From Gordonia zhenghanii (GTDB lineage Bacteria; Actinomycetota; Actinomycetes; Mycobacteriales; Mycobacteriaceae), in contig NZ_JAKKOQ010000020.1 in assembly GCF_021738965.1 (NCBI RefSeq), positions 16,394 to 80,393 of the forward strand: a stretch of DNA of 64,000 nucleotides, in the 5' to 3' direction. The notes below the pieces were generated by a model that made no database searches, was not told the DNA's origin, and was given only the letters and a program-made list of their open reading frames with translations. Below, piece by piece: positions 44,701 to 54,507 of the stretch (position 1 is its first letter; each line of letters starts with the position of its first letter). The position numbers were made by a program, and so were the translations under genes.

Positions 44701-45177
44701 GAGCACGTCGAGACATTCGGGGACACCTCGAGTCTGTCGGCGGCCCAGTTCCTCTACGGACTCCGCTCGGGCATGGAGCATCGAGTGGAGCTGTCCAAGG
44801 GCGTCAATCTCCTCATCGGGTTGGAGGCGATCTCCGAGCCGGACGAGCAGGGCATGCGAACCGTGATGTGCATCCTCAACGGCCACCTACGACCGGTGCC
44901 CGCTCGGGACCGTTCGATCAAGGCCGACGTCGCGACCGCGGAGAAGGCCGACAAGAACAACTCCGGACACATCCCTGCGCCGTTCGCAGGCGTCGTCACG
45001 CTGTCGGTGAACGAGGGCGATCACATCGAGGCAGGCGGACAGATCGGCACCATCGAAGCGATGAAGATGGAGGCTCCGATCACCACACCGCACTCGGGCA
45101 CAGTCACTCGGACCGTCATCGAGACGGTGGCACAGGTCGAAGCGGGCGACCTGCTCGTCGTTCTTCACGACGAGTAG
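41776..45177 (+). CDS. pyc: Pyruvate carboxylase
   Basis: 1133 residues, normal for single-chain bacterial enzymes. Biotin carboxylase (about 1-450): KVLVANRGEIAIRGFRAAYE, ATP-grasp GGGGRGMRRV and EMNPRIQVEHTVTEE. Carboxyltransferase (about 520-800): VTDTTFRDAHQSLLATRVRT and the metal-site HVHTHDTPGG. C-terminal biotinyl domain: IEAMKMEAPI carries the biotin Lys. It makes oxaloacetate from pyruvate, bicarbonate and ATP to refill the TCA cycle. ATG 41776 matches the family start. Confidence 0.97.
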   Translation: MTSTNFEKVLVANRGEIAIRGFRAAYELGIGTVAVFPYEDRNSAHRTKADESYEIGEPGHPVRNYLDIDLIIDAAKKSGADAVYPGYGFLSENPDLAAACAANGIAFVGPPQHVLELTGNKASAIAAAKAAGLPVLPSSEPSNDIDELLAAAESMTFPVFVKAVAGGGGRGMRRVEEIDGLREAIEAASREAESAFGDATVFLEQAVINPRHIEVQILADTHGNVIHLFERDCSVQRRHQKVVELAPAPNLDPALREKICADAVAFAKQIDYSCAGTVEFLVDERGQHMFIEMNPRIQVEHTVTEEITDVDLVQSQLRVAAGATLDELGLSQDMIKIRGAALQCRITTEDPSNGFQPDTGRITGYRTPGGGGVRLDGGTALGAEVGAYFDSMLVKLTCRGRDFESAVAHARRAVTEFRIRGVATNIPFLQALLDDPDFRAGRVTTSFIEEHPELLTSNSSADRASKILSYLADVTVNHPNGVRPVHVNLADKLPAVDLSAPPRDGSRQRLLELGPEGFAASLREQKALAVTDTTFRDAHQSLLATRVRTSSLTAVAPYVSRLTPELLSIEAWGGATYDVALRFLKEDPWDRLAQLREAVPNICLQMLLRGRNTVGYTPYPESVTRAFVAEAASTGIDIFRIFDALNNVDQMRPGIDAVRETGTTIAEVAMSYTGDLSDPNENLYTLDYYLRLAEKIVNAGAHVLAIKDMAGLLRAPAASTLVSALRSEFDLPIHVHTHDTPGGQLATYLAAWQAGADAVDGASSPMSGTTSQPSLSAIVAAAAHSEFDTGLSLDAVCELEPYWETLRKVYAPFESGVPAPTGRVYTHEIPGGQLSNLRSQATALGLADRFEEVEAKYAAADRLLGRLVKVTPSSKVVGDLALALVGSGVDVEEFAENPGRYDVPDSVIGFLQGELGTPVGGWPEPFRSRALEGRDEPEPQAELSAEDEAALAGDSATRRSTLNRLLFPGPTKEYLEHVETFGDTSSLSAAQFLYGLRSGMEHRVELSKGVNLLIGLEAISEPDEQGMRTVMCILNGHLRPVPARDRSIKADVATAEKADKNNSGHIPAPFAGVVTLSVNEGDHIEAGGQIGTIEAMKMEAPITTPHSGTVTRTVIETVAQVEAGDLLVVLHDE

Positions 45178-45196
45178 CGCGTAGAGCGGGGTCGGG

Positions 45197-45238
45197 GACG
45201 CCAGGACAGACCGAATCGAGAGATTCTGTCCTGGCGTC
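45197..45238 (+). terminator. Long hairpin terminator after pyc
   Basis: GACGCCAGGACAGA (45197-45210) pairs perfectly over 14 bp with TCTGTCCTGGCGTC (45225-45238) around a 14-nt loop, 20 nt after the pyc stop. Confidence 0.85.
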
Positions 45239-45307
45239 CGAACTCCGTGCGTTATCGTGCACTCCAACAGTGAATTAGTTCGATCGATCAACTTGTAGGG
45301 GTGTGGG

Positions 45308-46177
45308 ATGCGGTTCAAGCATGTGGCGACGACGGTGGGTGCTCTGGCTGCCGCAGCGGTGATGGCGGTTGGCCTCATGCCGGGTGCAGCGCAGGCGACA
45401 CCCGCGCCACTGAAGTACGTCAACCTCGGCGACAGCTACTCGGCGGGGTCAGGCGTGCTGCCGTTCGCGCCAGAGGCGAGCATCGGGTGCATGCAGTCGG
45501 CCGATAACTACGCCAAGCTCGTGGCTCGATCGAACGGGTACGACCTCACCGACGTCAGTTGTGGTGGGGCGACGACTGAGGACTTCTTCAGTTCGCAGCA
45601 ATCCGGTGTCAAGCCCCAACTCGCTGCACTCGACGACGACGTCGATCTGGTGACGTTCTCCATCGGCGGAAACGACGACGACCTATTCGCAGGCACCGTG
45701 ATCAACTGTGTGGTCGCGGGCGTCGGCTCCGGAATGCGCGGAACGCCCTGTGAAGACAAGTACGCGAAGTCGGCGTCCAAGACGATCCGCGAGACGACCT
45801 ACCCGAATCTGGTCAAGGCCATGAAGGCAGTCCGAGTCAAGGCCCCGAACGCCCGGGTGGCCGCGCTCAACTACCCGTGGATTGCACCCGACCGCAACGC
45901 ACCGTGCAACGGGATGCCGATATCGGCGGGCGACGGGAAGTTCACCCACCGAGTCCAAGCCGAACTCAACGACGCGATCGCTCGCGCGGCGGAGAAGACC
46001 GGTGTGACGCTCGTGGATGCGGCGGCAGCCTCTGTCGGCCACGACGCCTGCAAGGCTCCCGGCGTGCGATGGGTCGAGCCGGTGCTCACCACATCCCAGT
46101 TCGTGCCCGTCCACCCGAACTCGCTCGGCGAGCGTCGCATGGCAGACGTGACTGCGAAGACGCTCGATCTGAAGTAG
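45308..46177 (+). CDS. Secreted SGNH/GDSL lipase or esterase
   Basis: 289 residues. The signal peptide (ATTVGALAAAAVMAVGLMPG, cleavage after AQA) is followed by the SGNH blocks: GDSYSAG (catalytic Ser), SCGGA, SIGGNDDD (Asn) and VHPNSLG (His with acid partner). Six Cys probably form disulfides, as in Streptomyces secreted SGNH lipases. It hydrolyses ester substrates outside the cell. Confidence 0.9.
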   Translation: MRFKHVATTVGALAAAAVMAVGLMPGAAQATPAPLKYVNLGDSYSAGSGVLPFAPEASIGCMQSADNYAKLVARSNGYDLTDVSCGGATTEDFFSSQQSGVKPQLAALDDDVDLVTFSIGGNDDDLFAGTVINCVVAGVGSGMRGTPCEDKYAKSASKTIRETTYPNLVKAMKAVRVKAPNARVAALNYPWIAPDRNAPCNGMPISAGDGKFTHRVQAELNDAIARAAEKTGVTLVDAAAASVGHDACKAPGVRWVEPVLTTSQFVPVHPNSLGERRMADVTAKTLDLK

Positions 46178-46178
46178 G

Positions 46179-47567
46179 TCAGACGCCGTGCGCGGACTTC
46201 CGCGCCACCCGCACCTGATTGATCACGAGTGCGACGCAGACCGCCGTCGCCGTTATTGCAGCGACGGCGAGCGACGCAGTGATTCCGCTCTTCCCGGGGC
46301 TGGCGGCGAGGATCGAGCCGACGATCGCGCTGCCTGCCGCGCCACCGACTGTGCGCAGGACCTGGTTGAAGCTGACTGCGCTGCCGACTTCGAAGACTGC
46401 GACGTTGCGTGCAATGAGCGTGGGCATCGCGGCGTATGCCGAACCCATGCCGAGTCCGAAGAGGGTCATCCCGACCAGGATCTCCCACAGGTGATCGTTG
46501 GTCAGCCAGATCATGAGCGCAGACGCAGCCATCAACGACGAGCCGGCAGGCAGCATCGTCGTCATGGAGCCCGGTCCGAGGCGTCGAACGAATCGGTTGC
46601 CTACGAGGCTGCCGACCGACAGCGGGAGCATCACGAATCCGGCCCAGAACAACGGGAGTTCGAGTCCGTAACCGGTCGACTCGGGGGCCTGCGCGATGAT
46701 GCTGATGGTCGACAGGCTCATGTACATCGAGGCGCCGAGACTGATCGCCGTCAGGTTGGCCAAGAGTACGTCCGGCGTCTTGACGACGTGCAGGTTGATC
46801 AACGGATCTCGCGACCGCAGTTCGACGACCGCCCAGACGACGAGGCAGGCCGCGCCGATGACGATCGCCGCGATCGTCGGAACCGACAGCCAACCCCAGT
46901 GCGATCCCTGGCTGACGGCGATGAGCAGGCCGGCCAGTCCGACGGACAGCAGGGCGGCGCCCGGGGTGTCGAACGGCCGAGACGTACCGGCCTCGCCGTC
47001 AGACGGCACCCATTTCCAGACGACGACGATCGCGGTCAAGACGAAGACCGCGGCGAACCAGAAAGCGACCCGATAATCGAGCATGCTCGCGAGGATGCCG
47101 GTCAACGGATAGCCGAGGCCCAGGCCGGTCGCGACCGTCACCGACAACGTCGAGATGGCGGGGTCGGCGCGACCTGCACCGCCGAGGTGGCGGCGGGCCA
47201 GCACGATGGTCACCGGCACGATTCCGTAGGTCAGGCCTTGCAGCGCGCGGCCGACGAGGAAGACGCCGAACGTCGGGGCCGATCCCGCGACGATGGATCC
47301 GACGAGGATGACGGCGAGCGAGATCAGGAGGAGACGTTTGGTGTTGCGTCCATCGGACAGCCTGCCCATGATCGGGGTCGCGACGGCGCCTACCAGCAGG
47401 TTCACCGTGAGCATCCACTGTGCAGCGCTGACCGAGACGTCGAGTTCGGACGCGATCGACGGCACCAGCAGCATGCCGAGCGAACTGACGATCGACGTCG
47501 TCAGGGCGGCGTAGATCAGGCTGGGGACGAGTGACTTGCTGGTGTTCAGCGGCTGATCGGTGGTCAT
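46179..47567 (-). CDS. MFS transporter (DHA2-like)
   Basis: 462 residues with about 14 hydrophobic helices. AAQWMLTVNLLVGAVATPIM then GRLSDGRNTKRLLL is the motif A region; VGRALQGLTYGIVPVTIVLA follows. It is a proton-driven exporter of unknown substrate. It is convergent with the SGNH lipase gene, which ends 2 bp away. No adjacent regulator is present. Confidence 0.87.
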   Translation of the reverse strand: MTTDQPLNTSKSLVPSLIYAALTTSIVSSLGMLLVPSIASELDVSVSAAQWMLTVNLLVGAVATPIMGRLSDGRNTKRLLLISLAVILVGSIVAGSAPTFGVFLVGRALQGLTYGIVPVTIVLARRHLGGAGRADPAISTLSVTVATGLGLGYPLTGILASMLDYRVAFWFAAVFVLTAIVVVWKWVPSDGEAGTSRPFDTPGAALLSVGLAGLLIAVSQGSHWGWLSVPTIAAIVIGAACLVVWAVVELRSRDPLINLHVVKTPDVLLANLTAISLGASMYMSLSTISIIAQAPESTGYGLELPLFWAGFVMLPLSVGSLVGNRFVRRLGPGSMTTMLPAGSSLMAASALMIWLTNDHLWEILVGMTLFGLGMGSAYAAMPTLIARNVAVFEVGSAVSFNQVLRTVGGAAGSAIVGSILAASPGKSGITASLAVAAITATAVCVALVINQVRVARKSAHGV

Positions 47568-47771
47568 GGAGCACGTATCCCGAACTCGCGGGTGTAGGGG
47601 CTCGGAGCAGACATCACGCCTTCCGTTCTACCCGCGGTGCTCGCGGCGGAGTCAATCGGGCGCGCCCCTCGGCCTCCGGCTGCTGAGACAGGCTGTCCTG
47701 CGTTGCTCGCCGGATTGCGATCGACCGGGGCGGCATAACATGACTTGTGGACCCGGCGAGAGGACTCATCG

Positions 47772-48920
47772 ATGGCTTTGACCGCAGACGAACAGGACAT
47801 GGTTGCTCTGGTCGCGGACTTCACGGACAAGCGGGTGCGCGGCAACGTTCGCGAACTCGACGAGCCGGATGTGTACCCGGAGGCGTTCATCGAGGAGATG
47901 AAGGCCCTCGGGTTCTTCGGGTTGTTGGCTCCCGCGGAGTTCGGCGGAGTCGATGTGAGCACGGCGTGCTTCGCGCGGGTCACCGAGGAACTCGCTCGTG
48001 GATGGATGAGTCTGGCGGGCGCGATCGGCGGCCACTCGGTCATCACCTTCCTGGTCAAGACGTTCGGCACCGACGAACAGAAGCAGAAGTATCTGCCGCG
48101 CCTGGCCGACGGCTCGATTCGAGCGACGATGGCGCTCACCGAACCGGGAGGCGGCAGCGACCTGCAGAACATGCGGACCTTCGCCGATCCAGTCGACGGC
48201 GGCTTCTCGATCACGGGATCGAAGACCTGGATCTCGAATGCGCAGCACTCAGGTCTGATCGGTCTGTTGTGCATCACTGATCGCGCGGCGTCGCCCGCGC
48301 ATGGCGGGATGAGCGTGATCCTCGTCGAACCCGGTGAGGGACTGACGATCTCACGCAAGCTCCCGAAACTCGGGTACCGGGGCGTCGAGGCGTGCGAGCT
48401 GGTGTTCGACGGCATGGCGGTTCCGGCGGACGCGGTTCTCGGCGGCGAGCCGAATCGGGGATGGGCGCACATGATGCGCGGCTTGGAGATGGGACGTATC
48501 CAGGTGGCGTCGCGCGCTCTGGGCGTCGGGCAAGCCGCGTTGGATGCCGCTGTGAAGTACGCGCAAGAACGCGAGTCGTTCGGCAAACCGATCTGGAAAC
48601 ACCAGAGCATCGGCAACCTGCTCGCCGATATGGGAACCAAGCAGCAAGCTGCGCGACTGTTGACGATCGACGCCGCCGAGAAACTCGATCGCGGTGAGCG
48701 CGCCGACATGGAGGCCGGCATGGCCAAACTGTTCGCGTCGGAGACCGCGATGCAGATCGCGTTGGACGCGGTCCGAGTTCACGGCGGGTACGGGTACTCG
48801 AAGGAATACGACGTCGAACGCTACTTCCGTGACGCGCCGCTGATGATCGTCGGCGAGGGGACCAACGAGATCCAACGGAACGTCATCGCCGCGCAGATGG
48901 TCGCGCGGAACCGGGTCTGA
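47772..48920 (+). CDS. Acyl-CoA dehydrogenase
   Basis: 382 residues from ATG 47772 (GAGAGGA upstream). ACAD signatures: ALTEPGGGSDLQNMRTFA (FAD/substrate loop), FDGMAVPADAVLGGEPNRGW, RAQ-type helix region and QIALDAVRVHGGYGYSKEYD, VERYFRDA. FAD-dependent alpha,beta-desaturation of an acyl-CoA in lipid or amino-acid breakdown; chain specificity not predictable. Confidence 0.93.
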   Translation: MALTADEQDMVALVADFTDKRVRGNVRELDEPDVYPEAFIEEMKALGFFGLLAPAEFGGVDVSTACFARVTEELARGWMSLAGAIGGHSVITFLVKTFGTDEQKQKYLPRLADGSIRATMALTEPGGGSDLQNMRTFADPVDGGFSITGSKTWISNAQHSGLIGLLCITDRAASPAHGGMSVILVEPGEGLTISRKLPKLGYRGVEACELVFDGMAVPADAVLGGEPNRGWAHMMRGLEMGRIQVASRALGVGQAALDAAVKYAQERESFGKPIWKHQSIGNLLADMGTKQQAARLLTIDAAEKLDRGERADMEAGMAKLFASETAMQIALDAVRVHGGYGYSKEYDVERYFRDAPLMIVGEGTNEIQRNVIAAQMVARNRV

Positions 48921-48946
48921 GGTCTCGCCGGGAGGCTCGATTCACA

Positions 48947-48995
48947 ACAACGCTGTAGATTGCTGCCGCTATGTGGCAGTGAACTACAGCGTTGT
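48947..48995. terminator. Two-tier hairpin terminator between convergent genes
   Basis: ACAACGCTGTAG (48947-48958) pairs perfectly with CTACAGCGTTGT (48984-48995). Inside the loop CTGCC (48963-48967) pairs with GGCAG (48975-48979). It lies 27 bp after the acyl-CoA dehydrogenase stop and 62 bp from the xylulokinase stop, so it could end transcription from both sides. Confidence 0.8.
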
Positions 48996-49056
48996 CTCGA
49001 CTCCGCTCGACCAGCGTGGCGGTCTCGACTCCGCGCGACCGGCGTGGGACTCCGCG

Positions 49057-50445
49057 CTACGAGCGCGCGACCGCGTCGGCGACGGCTCGATACTGCTGGT
49101 ACACGTGCGGGGTCGGCTCGGCCGACACCGTCCGCGAGGAGACCGTCCACTGGGGGAGCTCGCCGGTCAGGGCCCAGGCGGCTTGGCGGGCGGCGCCGAG
49201 GGCGACGTACTCGCCGTCGACCGGCATGGTGACCTCGCCGCCGAACAACGACGCGGCGATCTGTTGCACGGCAGGGGATTTGGACCCGCCGCCGATCAGC
49301 GTGACGCGCTGCACGTCGATGCCCTGGGACTCGATGCGCTCGCGGCAGTACACCAGGGAGCAGAGGAGACCTTCGACGGCGGCGCGGGCGATGCCTGCGG
49401 GCGAGAAGTTCGAGGCGGTGATTCCGGCGATCGACCCCGTCGCATCGGGCAGGTTCGGCGACCGTTCGCCCGCGAAGTAGGGGACCATCGTGATGCCGTC
49501 GGAGCCGGCAGGAGCCGACAGTGCGAGCCGGGCGAACTCGTCGAAGTCGACGCCGAGCATGGCCGCCGTCGAGGCCAGGACCGGGGCGCCGTTGAGGGTG
49601 CAGACCAGGGGCAGATGCCGGCCGGTCGCGTCGGCGAAACCGGCGACCAGCCCCGATGGGTCGCATGGCGGAACGTCGGTCACCGCGCTGACGACACCGG
49701 AGGTGCCGAGGGAGACGACAGCGTCGCCGGTCCGGGCGTGCAGACCGAGCGCGGCGGCCGCATTGTCGCCCGCGCCCGCACCGATCACGAGACCCGACGG
49801 GGCGGTCCCGGCCCGCTCGCCGGGCCCGACGATGCGGGGGAGTAGTGGTCGTCGCCCACGGAAAGCCAAGTCCAACAGGTCGTCTCGGTACTCACCGATC
49901 GTCGCGCTGAAGTATCCGGTGCCAGAGGCGTCGCTACGGTCGGTCGTCAGTTCGGCGAGGTCGGCGCCACCGAGCAGCTTCCAGATCAACCAGTCGTGCG
50001 GAAGGCATACGGCGGCCGTCCGATCGGCGTTCTCGGGTTCCTCGTCGGCGAGCCATCGCAGCTTCGTCGCGGTGATCGAGGCGATCGGAACCACGCCGAC
50101 AGCCTTCGCCCATTCGTCGGGCCCGCCGAACTCGTCCACGAGGTCGGCCGCGGCGCCCGCCGAGCGGGTGTCGTTCCAGAGGAGCGCGTCGCGCACCACC
50201 TCGCCGTCGGCGTCGAGGCACACCATGCCGTGCTGTTGGCCGCCGATCGACAGTGCGGCGACGTCGTCGAGTCCGCCTGCCTCGTCGATCGCGGAATACA
50301 GGGCGGTCAACCAGTGCTCGGGCGACACCGACGTACCGTCCGGGTGCGCGGCGGTCGCCGATCGGACGATCTCGCCGGTCTCGGCATCGCAGATCAGCAC
50401 TTTGCACGATTGGGTCGACGAGTCGACGCCCGCGACGAGTGTCAT
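49057..50445 (-). CDS. xylB: Xylulokinase
   Basis: 462 residues of the FGGY kinase family. [20 protein letters not shown] is the N-terminal ATPase start; [16 protein letters not shown] and [11 protein letters not shown] are xylulokinase motifs, followed by the C-terminal FGGY signature region ([40 protein letters not shown]). Phosphorylates D-xylulose to xylulose 5-phosphate for the pentose phosphate pathway. Its ATG overlaps the polyol dehydrogenase stop by 4 bp. Confidence 0.92.
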   Translation of the reverse strand: MTLVAGVDSSTQSCKVLICDAETGEIVRSATAAHPDGTSVSPEHWLTALYSAIDEAGGLDDVAALSIGGQQHGMVCLDADGEVVRDALLWNDTRSAGAAADLVDEFGGPDEWAKAVGVVPIASITATKLRWLADEEPENADRTAAVCLPHDWLIWKLLGGADLAELTTDRSDASGTGYFSATIGEYRDDLLDLAFRGRRPLLPRIVGPGERAGTAPSGLVIGAGAGDNAAAALGLHARTGDAVVSLGTSGVVSAVTDVPPCDPSGLVAGFADATGRHLPLVCTLNGAPVLASTAAMLGVDFDEFARLALSAPAGSDGITMVPYFAGERSPNLPDATGSIAGITASNFSPAGIARAAVEGLLCSLVYCRERIESQGIDVQRVTLIGGGSKSPAVQQIAASLFGGEVTMPVDGEYVALGAARQAAWALTGELPQWTVSSRTVSAEPTPHVYQQYRAVADAVARS

Positions 50446-51917
50446 GCGAGAACGGCCTCCAACGTCTTTCGGGCGCCGACGGTGCGCAGCAGGTCGAGGG
50501 CTCGGAGGTAGGGAGCAGTGAACAGTTCGTGGTCGGCGAGGTCGCCGAACAAATCTTCGTCGCGCACGAACGCCAGCGGCTCGGTCTGCGACTTCTGCGC
50601 CAACGGAACCAGTCGTGCGGCCAGCCCGTCGACGACGTCGATCGGCTCACCCTGCTCGTCGATGCCTTCGGCGTACCGGGTCCAACTCGCGACGACGGCG
50701 GCGGCCAACGGAACGCCGTCGCCGGCCGCGATGCGGTCACGGATCACCGGGACCAGCCATTTCGGGATGCGGTCCGACGAGTCCTGGCACAGTCGCGCGA
50801 CGGTGTCGGCGATCGCCGGATTCGCGAACCGCTCAAGCAAGGTGTCGATGTACTCGTCGACGTCGACCCCCGGCAGGGCGGCAAGTGTCGGTTTGCCCTC
50901 CTCGGTCATGTAGCGGCGCAGCAGTGCGACGATGTCCGGGTCGCTCGCCGCATCGTGCACGTAGCGGTATCCGAGTAGATATCCGAAGTAGCAGAGCGCC
51001 TGATGGCCGGCGTTCAAGAGGCGCAGCTTCATGTGCTCGTACGGCGTCACATCGTCGACCACCTGGACGCCGACTTTCTCGAACGCGGGCCGGCCCATCG
51101 AGAAGTCGTCTTCGAGGACCCACTGCGTGAACGGCTCGGCGACGACTGGCCAGTTGTCGGAGACGCCGGTGCTCTCGGCGACCTCGGAGGCGAGTTCCGG
51201 TGGCGTGGCCGGGGTGATCCGGTCGACCATCGAGTTCGGGAACCGCGCGTTGTCGGCGATCCACGCGGCGAGTTCGGGGTCGCGGAGCTTCGCGAAGGCG
51301 AGGAACGTCGACCGCGCCATGTGACCGTTGCCCTGGACGTTGTCGCACGACATCACGGTGAACGCCGGAACTCCGCGCTCGCGCCGACGGGCCAGCGACT
51401 CGGTGACCAGTCCGAACACGGTGACCAGCGGCGTCGTGCCGGAGAGGTCGGCCACGACGTCGGGATTGGCGGCGTCGAACTCGCCGGTCGAGGGCGAGAA
51501 GTTGTAGCCGCCTTCGGTGACCGTCAGGGAGACGATGCGGGTGGCCGGATCGGCGAGACGTTCGACGACGGCGTCCGGATCGTCCGGGGCGTACAGATAG
51601 TCGACGATCGATCCGATCACCGACGTCTCGACTGCCCCGTCCGGATGCTTGAGCGTCAGCGAGTACAGGCAGTCTTGGCCGAGCAGTGCGTCGCGCATCG
51701 CGGCGTCGGCCTCGCGGACCCCGACGCCGCAGATGCCCCAGGTCGACGCATCCGGATCTGCGGCGAGGAGGCGGTCGAGATACATCGCCTGGTGCGCGCG
51801 GTGGAACCCGCCAACGCCGAAGTGGACGATGCCCGTGGTGATCGCCGAGCGGTCGTAATCAGGGACGGCGGCTCCGCTGATCTGCTCCAGATTCGCCGAG
51901 CTCAATGGAATGCTCAT
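50442..51917 (-). CDS. Mannitol-dehydrogenase-family polyol dehydrogenase
   Basis: 491 residues from ATG 51917 (GAGAGG 7 nt upstream). [20 protein letters not shown] is the NAD-binding start of long-chain polyol dehydrogenases. SCDNVQGNG and the catalytic [20 protein letters not shown] segment follow. Family members oxidise mannitol, arabitol or similar. Coupling to xylulokinase favours D-arabitol to D-xylulose, because mannitol would give fructose, which XylB does not use well. First gene of a leftward operon opposite the importer. Confidence 0.9.
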   Translation of the reverse strand: MSIPLSSANLEQISGAAVPDYDRSAITTGIVHFGVGGFHRAHQAMYLDRLLAADPDASTWGICGVGVREADAAMRDALLGQDCLYSLTLKHPDGAVETSVIGSIVDYLYAPDDPDAVVERLADPATRIVSLTVTEGGYNFSPSTGEFDAANPDVVADLSGTTPLVTVFGLVTESLARRRERGVPAFTVMSCDNVQGNGHMARSTFLAFAKLRDPELAAWIADNARFPNSMVDRITPATPPELASEVAESTGVSDNWPVVAEPFTQWVLEDDFSMGRPAFEKVGVQVVDDVTPYEHMKLRLLNAGHQALCYFGYLLGYRYVHDAASDPDIVALLRRYMTEEGKPTLAALPGVDVDEYIDTLLERFANPAIADTVARLCQDSSDRIPKWLVPVIRDRIAAGDGVPLAAAVVASWTRYAEGIDEQGEPIDVVDGLAARLVPLAQKSQTEPLAFVRDEDLFGDLADHELFTAPYLRALDLLRTVGARKTLEAVLA

Positions 51918-52004
51918 CGATGCACCTCTCCAGACCGCCATGACCGGGCGCATACCGGACATAGTGTTGTTGCGTACGTCACAGTGGAATGCTACCCTAC
52001 TGAG

Positions 52005-52035
52005 CACATTCACAATGTGTGAGCATATGTTCACA
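52005..52035. promoter_or_regulatory. Overlapping operator dyads of the polyol divergon
   Basis: CACATT-cac-AATGTG (52005-52019) is a perfect 6-bp-arm dyad. TGTGAGCATATGTTCACA (52018-52035) is an 18-bp dyad with one mismatched pair. The two overlap by 2 bp and lie 23 bp before the regulator ATG and 88 bp before the dehydrogenase ATG. They are the best sites for the SorC-type regulator. Confidence 0.6.
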
Positions 52036-52057
52036 ACGATACGAGAGCAATATACCG

Positions 52058-53119
52058 ATGACGGCAGAGCGAACCGCTGACGAACCGGCGAAGGACCATT
52101 CCGGCTCCTCGCGCCGTTCGGCGTCGTCGCGAGCGGGTTCGGACTCTGGTCACGACCTGCGACTCCTCGTGCGGGCTGCCGCGATGTACCACCTCGACGG
52201 GCTGACCCAGGCCGACATCGCACGTCGGCTCGGCGTCTCCCGACCGACGGCAGGCAGGCTCATCGCCCGCGCCCGAGCGCAGGGCCTGGTTCAGGTGACC
52301 GTCTCTGCGCCGCCGCACCTCGCGTCCTCCATCCACACCGACCTCGAGCGCGAGATGGAGCAGACGTTCGGGCTCGACGAAGTCCTCGTCATGGACGAGG
52401 TCGCGGACGGGACCGGCACCGGGACTGCGGCACTCGGCCGCGCGGGCGCATCGATCTTGATGCGGCGGATCCAACCGGACGACACCTTCGGTTTCACGTG
52501 GGGCCCCGAGCAGATCGCAGTGGCAGACGCGATGCGCGGGTCGGCGTCGTGCTCGCGCGTCGTGCAGATGGACGGTTCGATGACCTCCGTCGACTACGCG
52601 ACCGGGCTCGACCACACCCTCATGCGATTCTCCGAATGCCTCGGCGCGCAACCCGTCCGTCTGATCGCCCCGCTGTACGTGGATGCCGGGACAGTCGAAG
52701 CGCTGCAACGCGACTCGCTGATCTCGCAGTCGCTCGACGCAGCGCGGCAAGCGCAGATCGTCCTCTACGGCGTCGGCTCGGCGTCCACGTCGACGACCCT
52801 CTTCGAGGGCGCGTTCATCGACTCCGTCGTCCTCGACGAACTCCTCTCGTTGGGCGCGGTCGGCGAGATCGGCGGCCGCTTCTACGACATCCACGGCGTC
52901 GCCGTGAAGTCCAGCCTCGTGGAACGGACCGTGTCCGTCTCCCTCGAGGCGTTGCGGGACTGCCCGACATCGATTCTCATATCCGGCGGACCCCACAGGC
53001 AGGAAGCCGTTCTCGGCGCTCTGCGCGGCGGGTACGCAACCATCGTCGTCACCGATTCGGCGACCGCGCGATGGCTCGTGTCACAAGAACTCGCGTCACA
53101 AGAGAAGGGTGAACAGTGA
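52058..53119 (+). CDS. SorC/DeoR-type sugar-binding transcriptional regulator
   Basis: 353 residues. The HTH (GLTQADIARRLGVSRPTAGR around residues 49-68) precedes a sugar-binding domain with ALGRAGASILMRRIQPDDTF, GWxWGPEQ-like FTWGPEQIAVA and the C-terminal GGPHRQEAVLGALRGGYATI. Such proteins bind a sugar phosphate and switch a catabolic operon. It stands first in the importer operon; its stop overlaps the binding-protein start by 4 bp. Confidence 0.9.
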   Translation: MTAERTADEPAKDHSGSSRRSASSRAGSDSGHDLRLLVRAAAMYHLDGLTQADIARRLGVSRPTAGRLIARARAQGLVQVTVSAPPHLASSIHTDLEREMEQTFGLDEVLVMDEVADGTGTGTAALGRAGASILMRRIQPDDTFGFTWGPEQIAVADAMRGSASCSRVVQMDGSMTSVDYATGLDHTLMRFSECLGAQPVRLIAPLYVDAGTVEALQRDSLISQSLDAARQAQIVLYGVGSASTSTTLFEGAFIDSVVLDELLSLGAVGEIGGRFYDIHGVAVKSSLVERTVSVSLEALRDCPTSILISGGPHRQEAVLGALRGGYATIVVTDSATARWLVSQELASQEKGEQ

Positions 53120-54507
53120 GGTTCCCAGGAAGAGGTTTGGCGCACCGGTGGCGTACCGGTGGACGCCGACGAGCGCTTGCGGCGGGTGCAGCCGCGGTCG
53201 CCGTTGCGATGGTCGCGACCGGGTGTTCCGGCGCGGGCGCATTGTTCGGCGACTCCGACCGGCAGATCACCGTCGCGATGGTGTCGAACTCCCAGATGCA
53301 GGACGCCGTCGAACTCTCGGGTCAGTTCACCGAAGAGACGGGCATCGACGTCAAGTTCGTGACGCTGTCGGAGAACGAGGCTCGCGCCAAGATCACCGCG
53401 TCGGTCGCGACCGGCGGCGGTGAGTTCGACGTCGTCATGATCAGCAACTACGAGACACCGATGTGGGGTGAGTACGGCTGGTTGGTCGACCTCACCCCGT
53501 ACATGAACGACTCACCGGGATACGACGCCGACGACTTCATCCCGACGCTGAAGTCGGCCCTCTCGTACGACGGCAATATGTACGCCGCACCGTTCTACGG
53601 CGAGTCGTCGTTCCTCATGTACAACAAGAAGATGTTCGCCGAAAAAGGCGTGACACTGCCTGCGGACCCGACGTGGCCGCAGGTCGCGGAGGCCGCGGCG
53701 AAACTCGACTCCGACAAGGTCGCCGGTATCTGCCTGCGCGGCAAACCCGGCTGGGGCGAGGTCATCGCGCCGCTGAGCACGGTCATCAACGCGTACGGCG
53801 GTCGCTGGTACGACGAGGACTGGAACGCTCAGTTCGACAGTCCTCAAGTACGTGACGCGGTGCAGTTCTACGTCGACACCGTGCGGAAATACGGCGAGGC
53901 AGGCGCGGCGTCGTCGGGTTTCCAGGAATGCAGCAACTTGCTCGCTCAGGGGCAGACGGCGATGTGGTACGACGCGACGTCGGCCGTCTCCGTGCTGGAG
54001 AACAAGGACGAGTCGGCGATCGCGGGCGACGTCGGCTACCTGCCTGCGCCGTCGATGGCCAAGGGCGGCAACGGCTGGCTGTACACCTGGGCACTGGGGA
54101 TTCCCACCAGCAGCGACAAGCATGACGACGCCTGGAAGTTCATCGAATGGATGACCAGCAAGGACTACATGAAGTACGTCGTCGAGAAGAAGGGACCCGA
54201 GAGCGTCCCACCGGGCAGCCGACTCTCCACCTACGAGATCCCGGCGGTCAAGGAAGCCTCGGCGCCCTACTCGGAGCAGATGCTGTCGGCGATGAACGCC
54301 GCCGACCAGACCCGCCCGACGCTCGAGCCCGTGCCGTACGAGGGAATCCAATTCCTCTCCATCCCAGAGTTCCAGGACCTCGGTACTCGAGTGAGCCAAC
54401 AGATCTCGGCGGCGATCGCCGGACAGATCACCGTCGACGAAGCGCTCGCTCAATCGCAGAAGTACGCCGAGGTCGTCGGTGAGTCCTATCAGGAGGAGTC
54501 GCAGTGA
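53116..54507 (+). CDS. ABC-transporter solute-binding lipoprotein (polyol)
   Basis: 463 residues from GTG 53116. The signal with lipobox VATGCSG (Cys near 36) is followed by an extracellular-solute-binding family 1 domain: ITVAMVSNSQMQDAVELSGQ, APFYGESSFLMYNKKMFAEK and the WALGIPTSSDKHDDAWKFIE hinge segment. It resembles SmoE/MtlE-like sorbitol/mannitol binding proteins. It captures the polyol outside the membrane for the two permeases downstream. Confidence 0.9.
   Translation: MRFPGRGLAHRWRTGGRRRALAAGAAAVAVAMVATGCSGAGALFGDSDRQITVAMVSNSQMQDAVELSGQFTEETGIDVKFVTLSENEARAKITASVATGGGEFDVVMISNYETPMWGEYGWLVDLTPYMNDSPGYDADDFIPTLKSALSYDGNMYAAPFYGESSFLMYNKKMFAEKGVTLPADPTWPQVAEAAAKLDSDKVAGICLRGKPGWGEVIAPLSTVINAYGGRWYDEDWNAQFDSPQVRDAVQFYVDTVRKYGEAGAASSGFQECSNLLAQGQTAMWYDATSAVSVLENKDESAIAGDVGYLPAPSMAKGGNGWLYTWALGIPTSSDKHDDAWKFIEWMTSKDYMKYVVEKKGPESVPPGSRLSTYEIPAVKEASAPYSEQMLSAMNAADQTRPTLEPVPYEGIQFLSIPEFQDLGTRVSQQISAAIAGQITVDEALAQSQKYAEVVGESYQEESQ

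Noticed and set aside
41635..44886. 1083-codon open frame antisense to pyc
   Set aside because: It is the shadow of a high-GC gene. The translation is Arg/Gln/His-rich without domains, while the plus strand encodes a complete pyruvate carboxylase.
46188..47534. 448-codon plus-strand frame opposite the second MFS gene
   Set aside because: Antisense shadow; the minus strand shows a normal 14-helix transporter.
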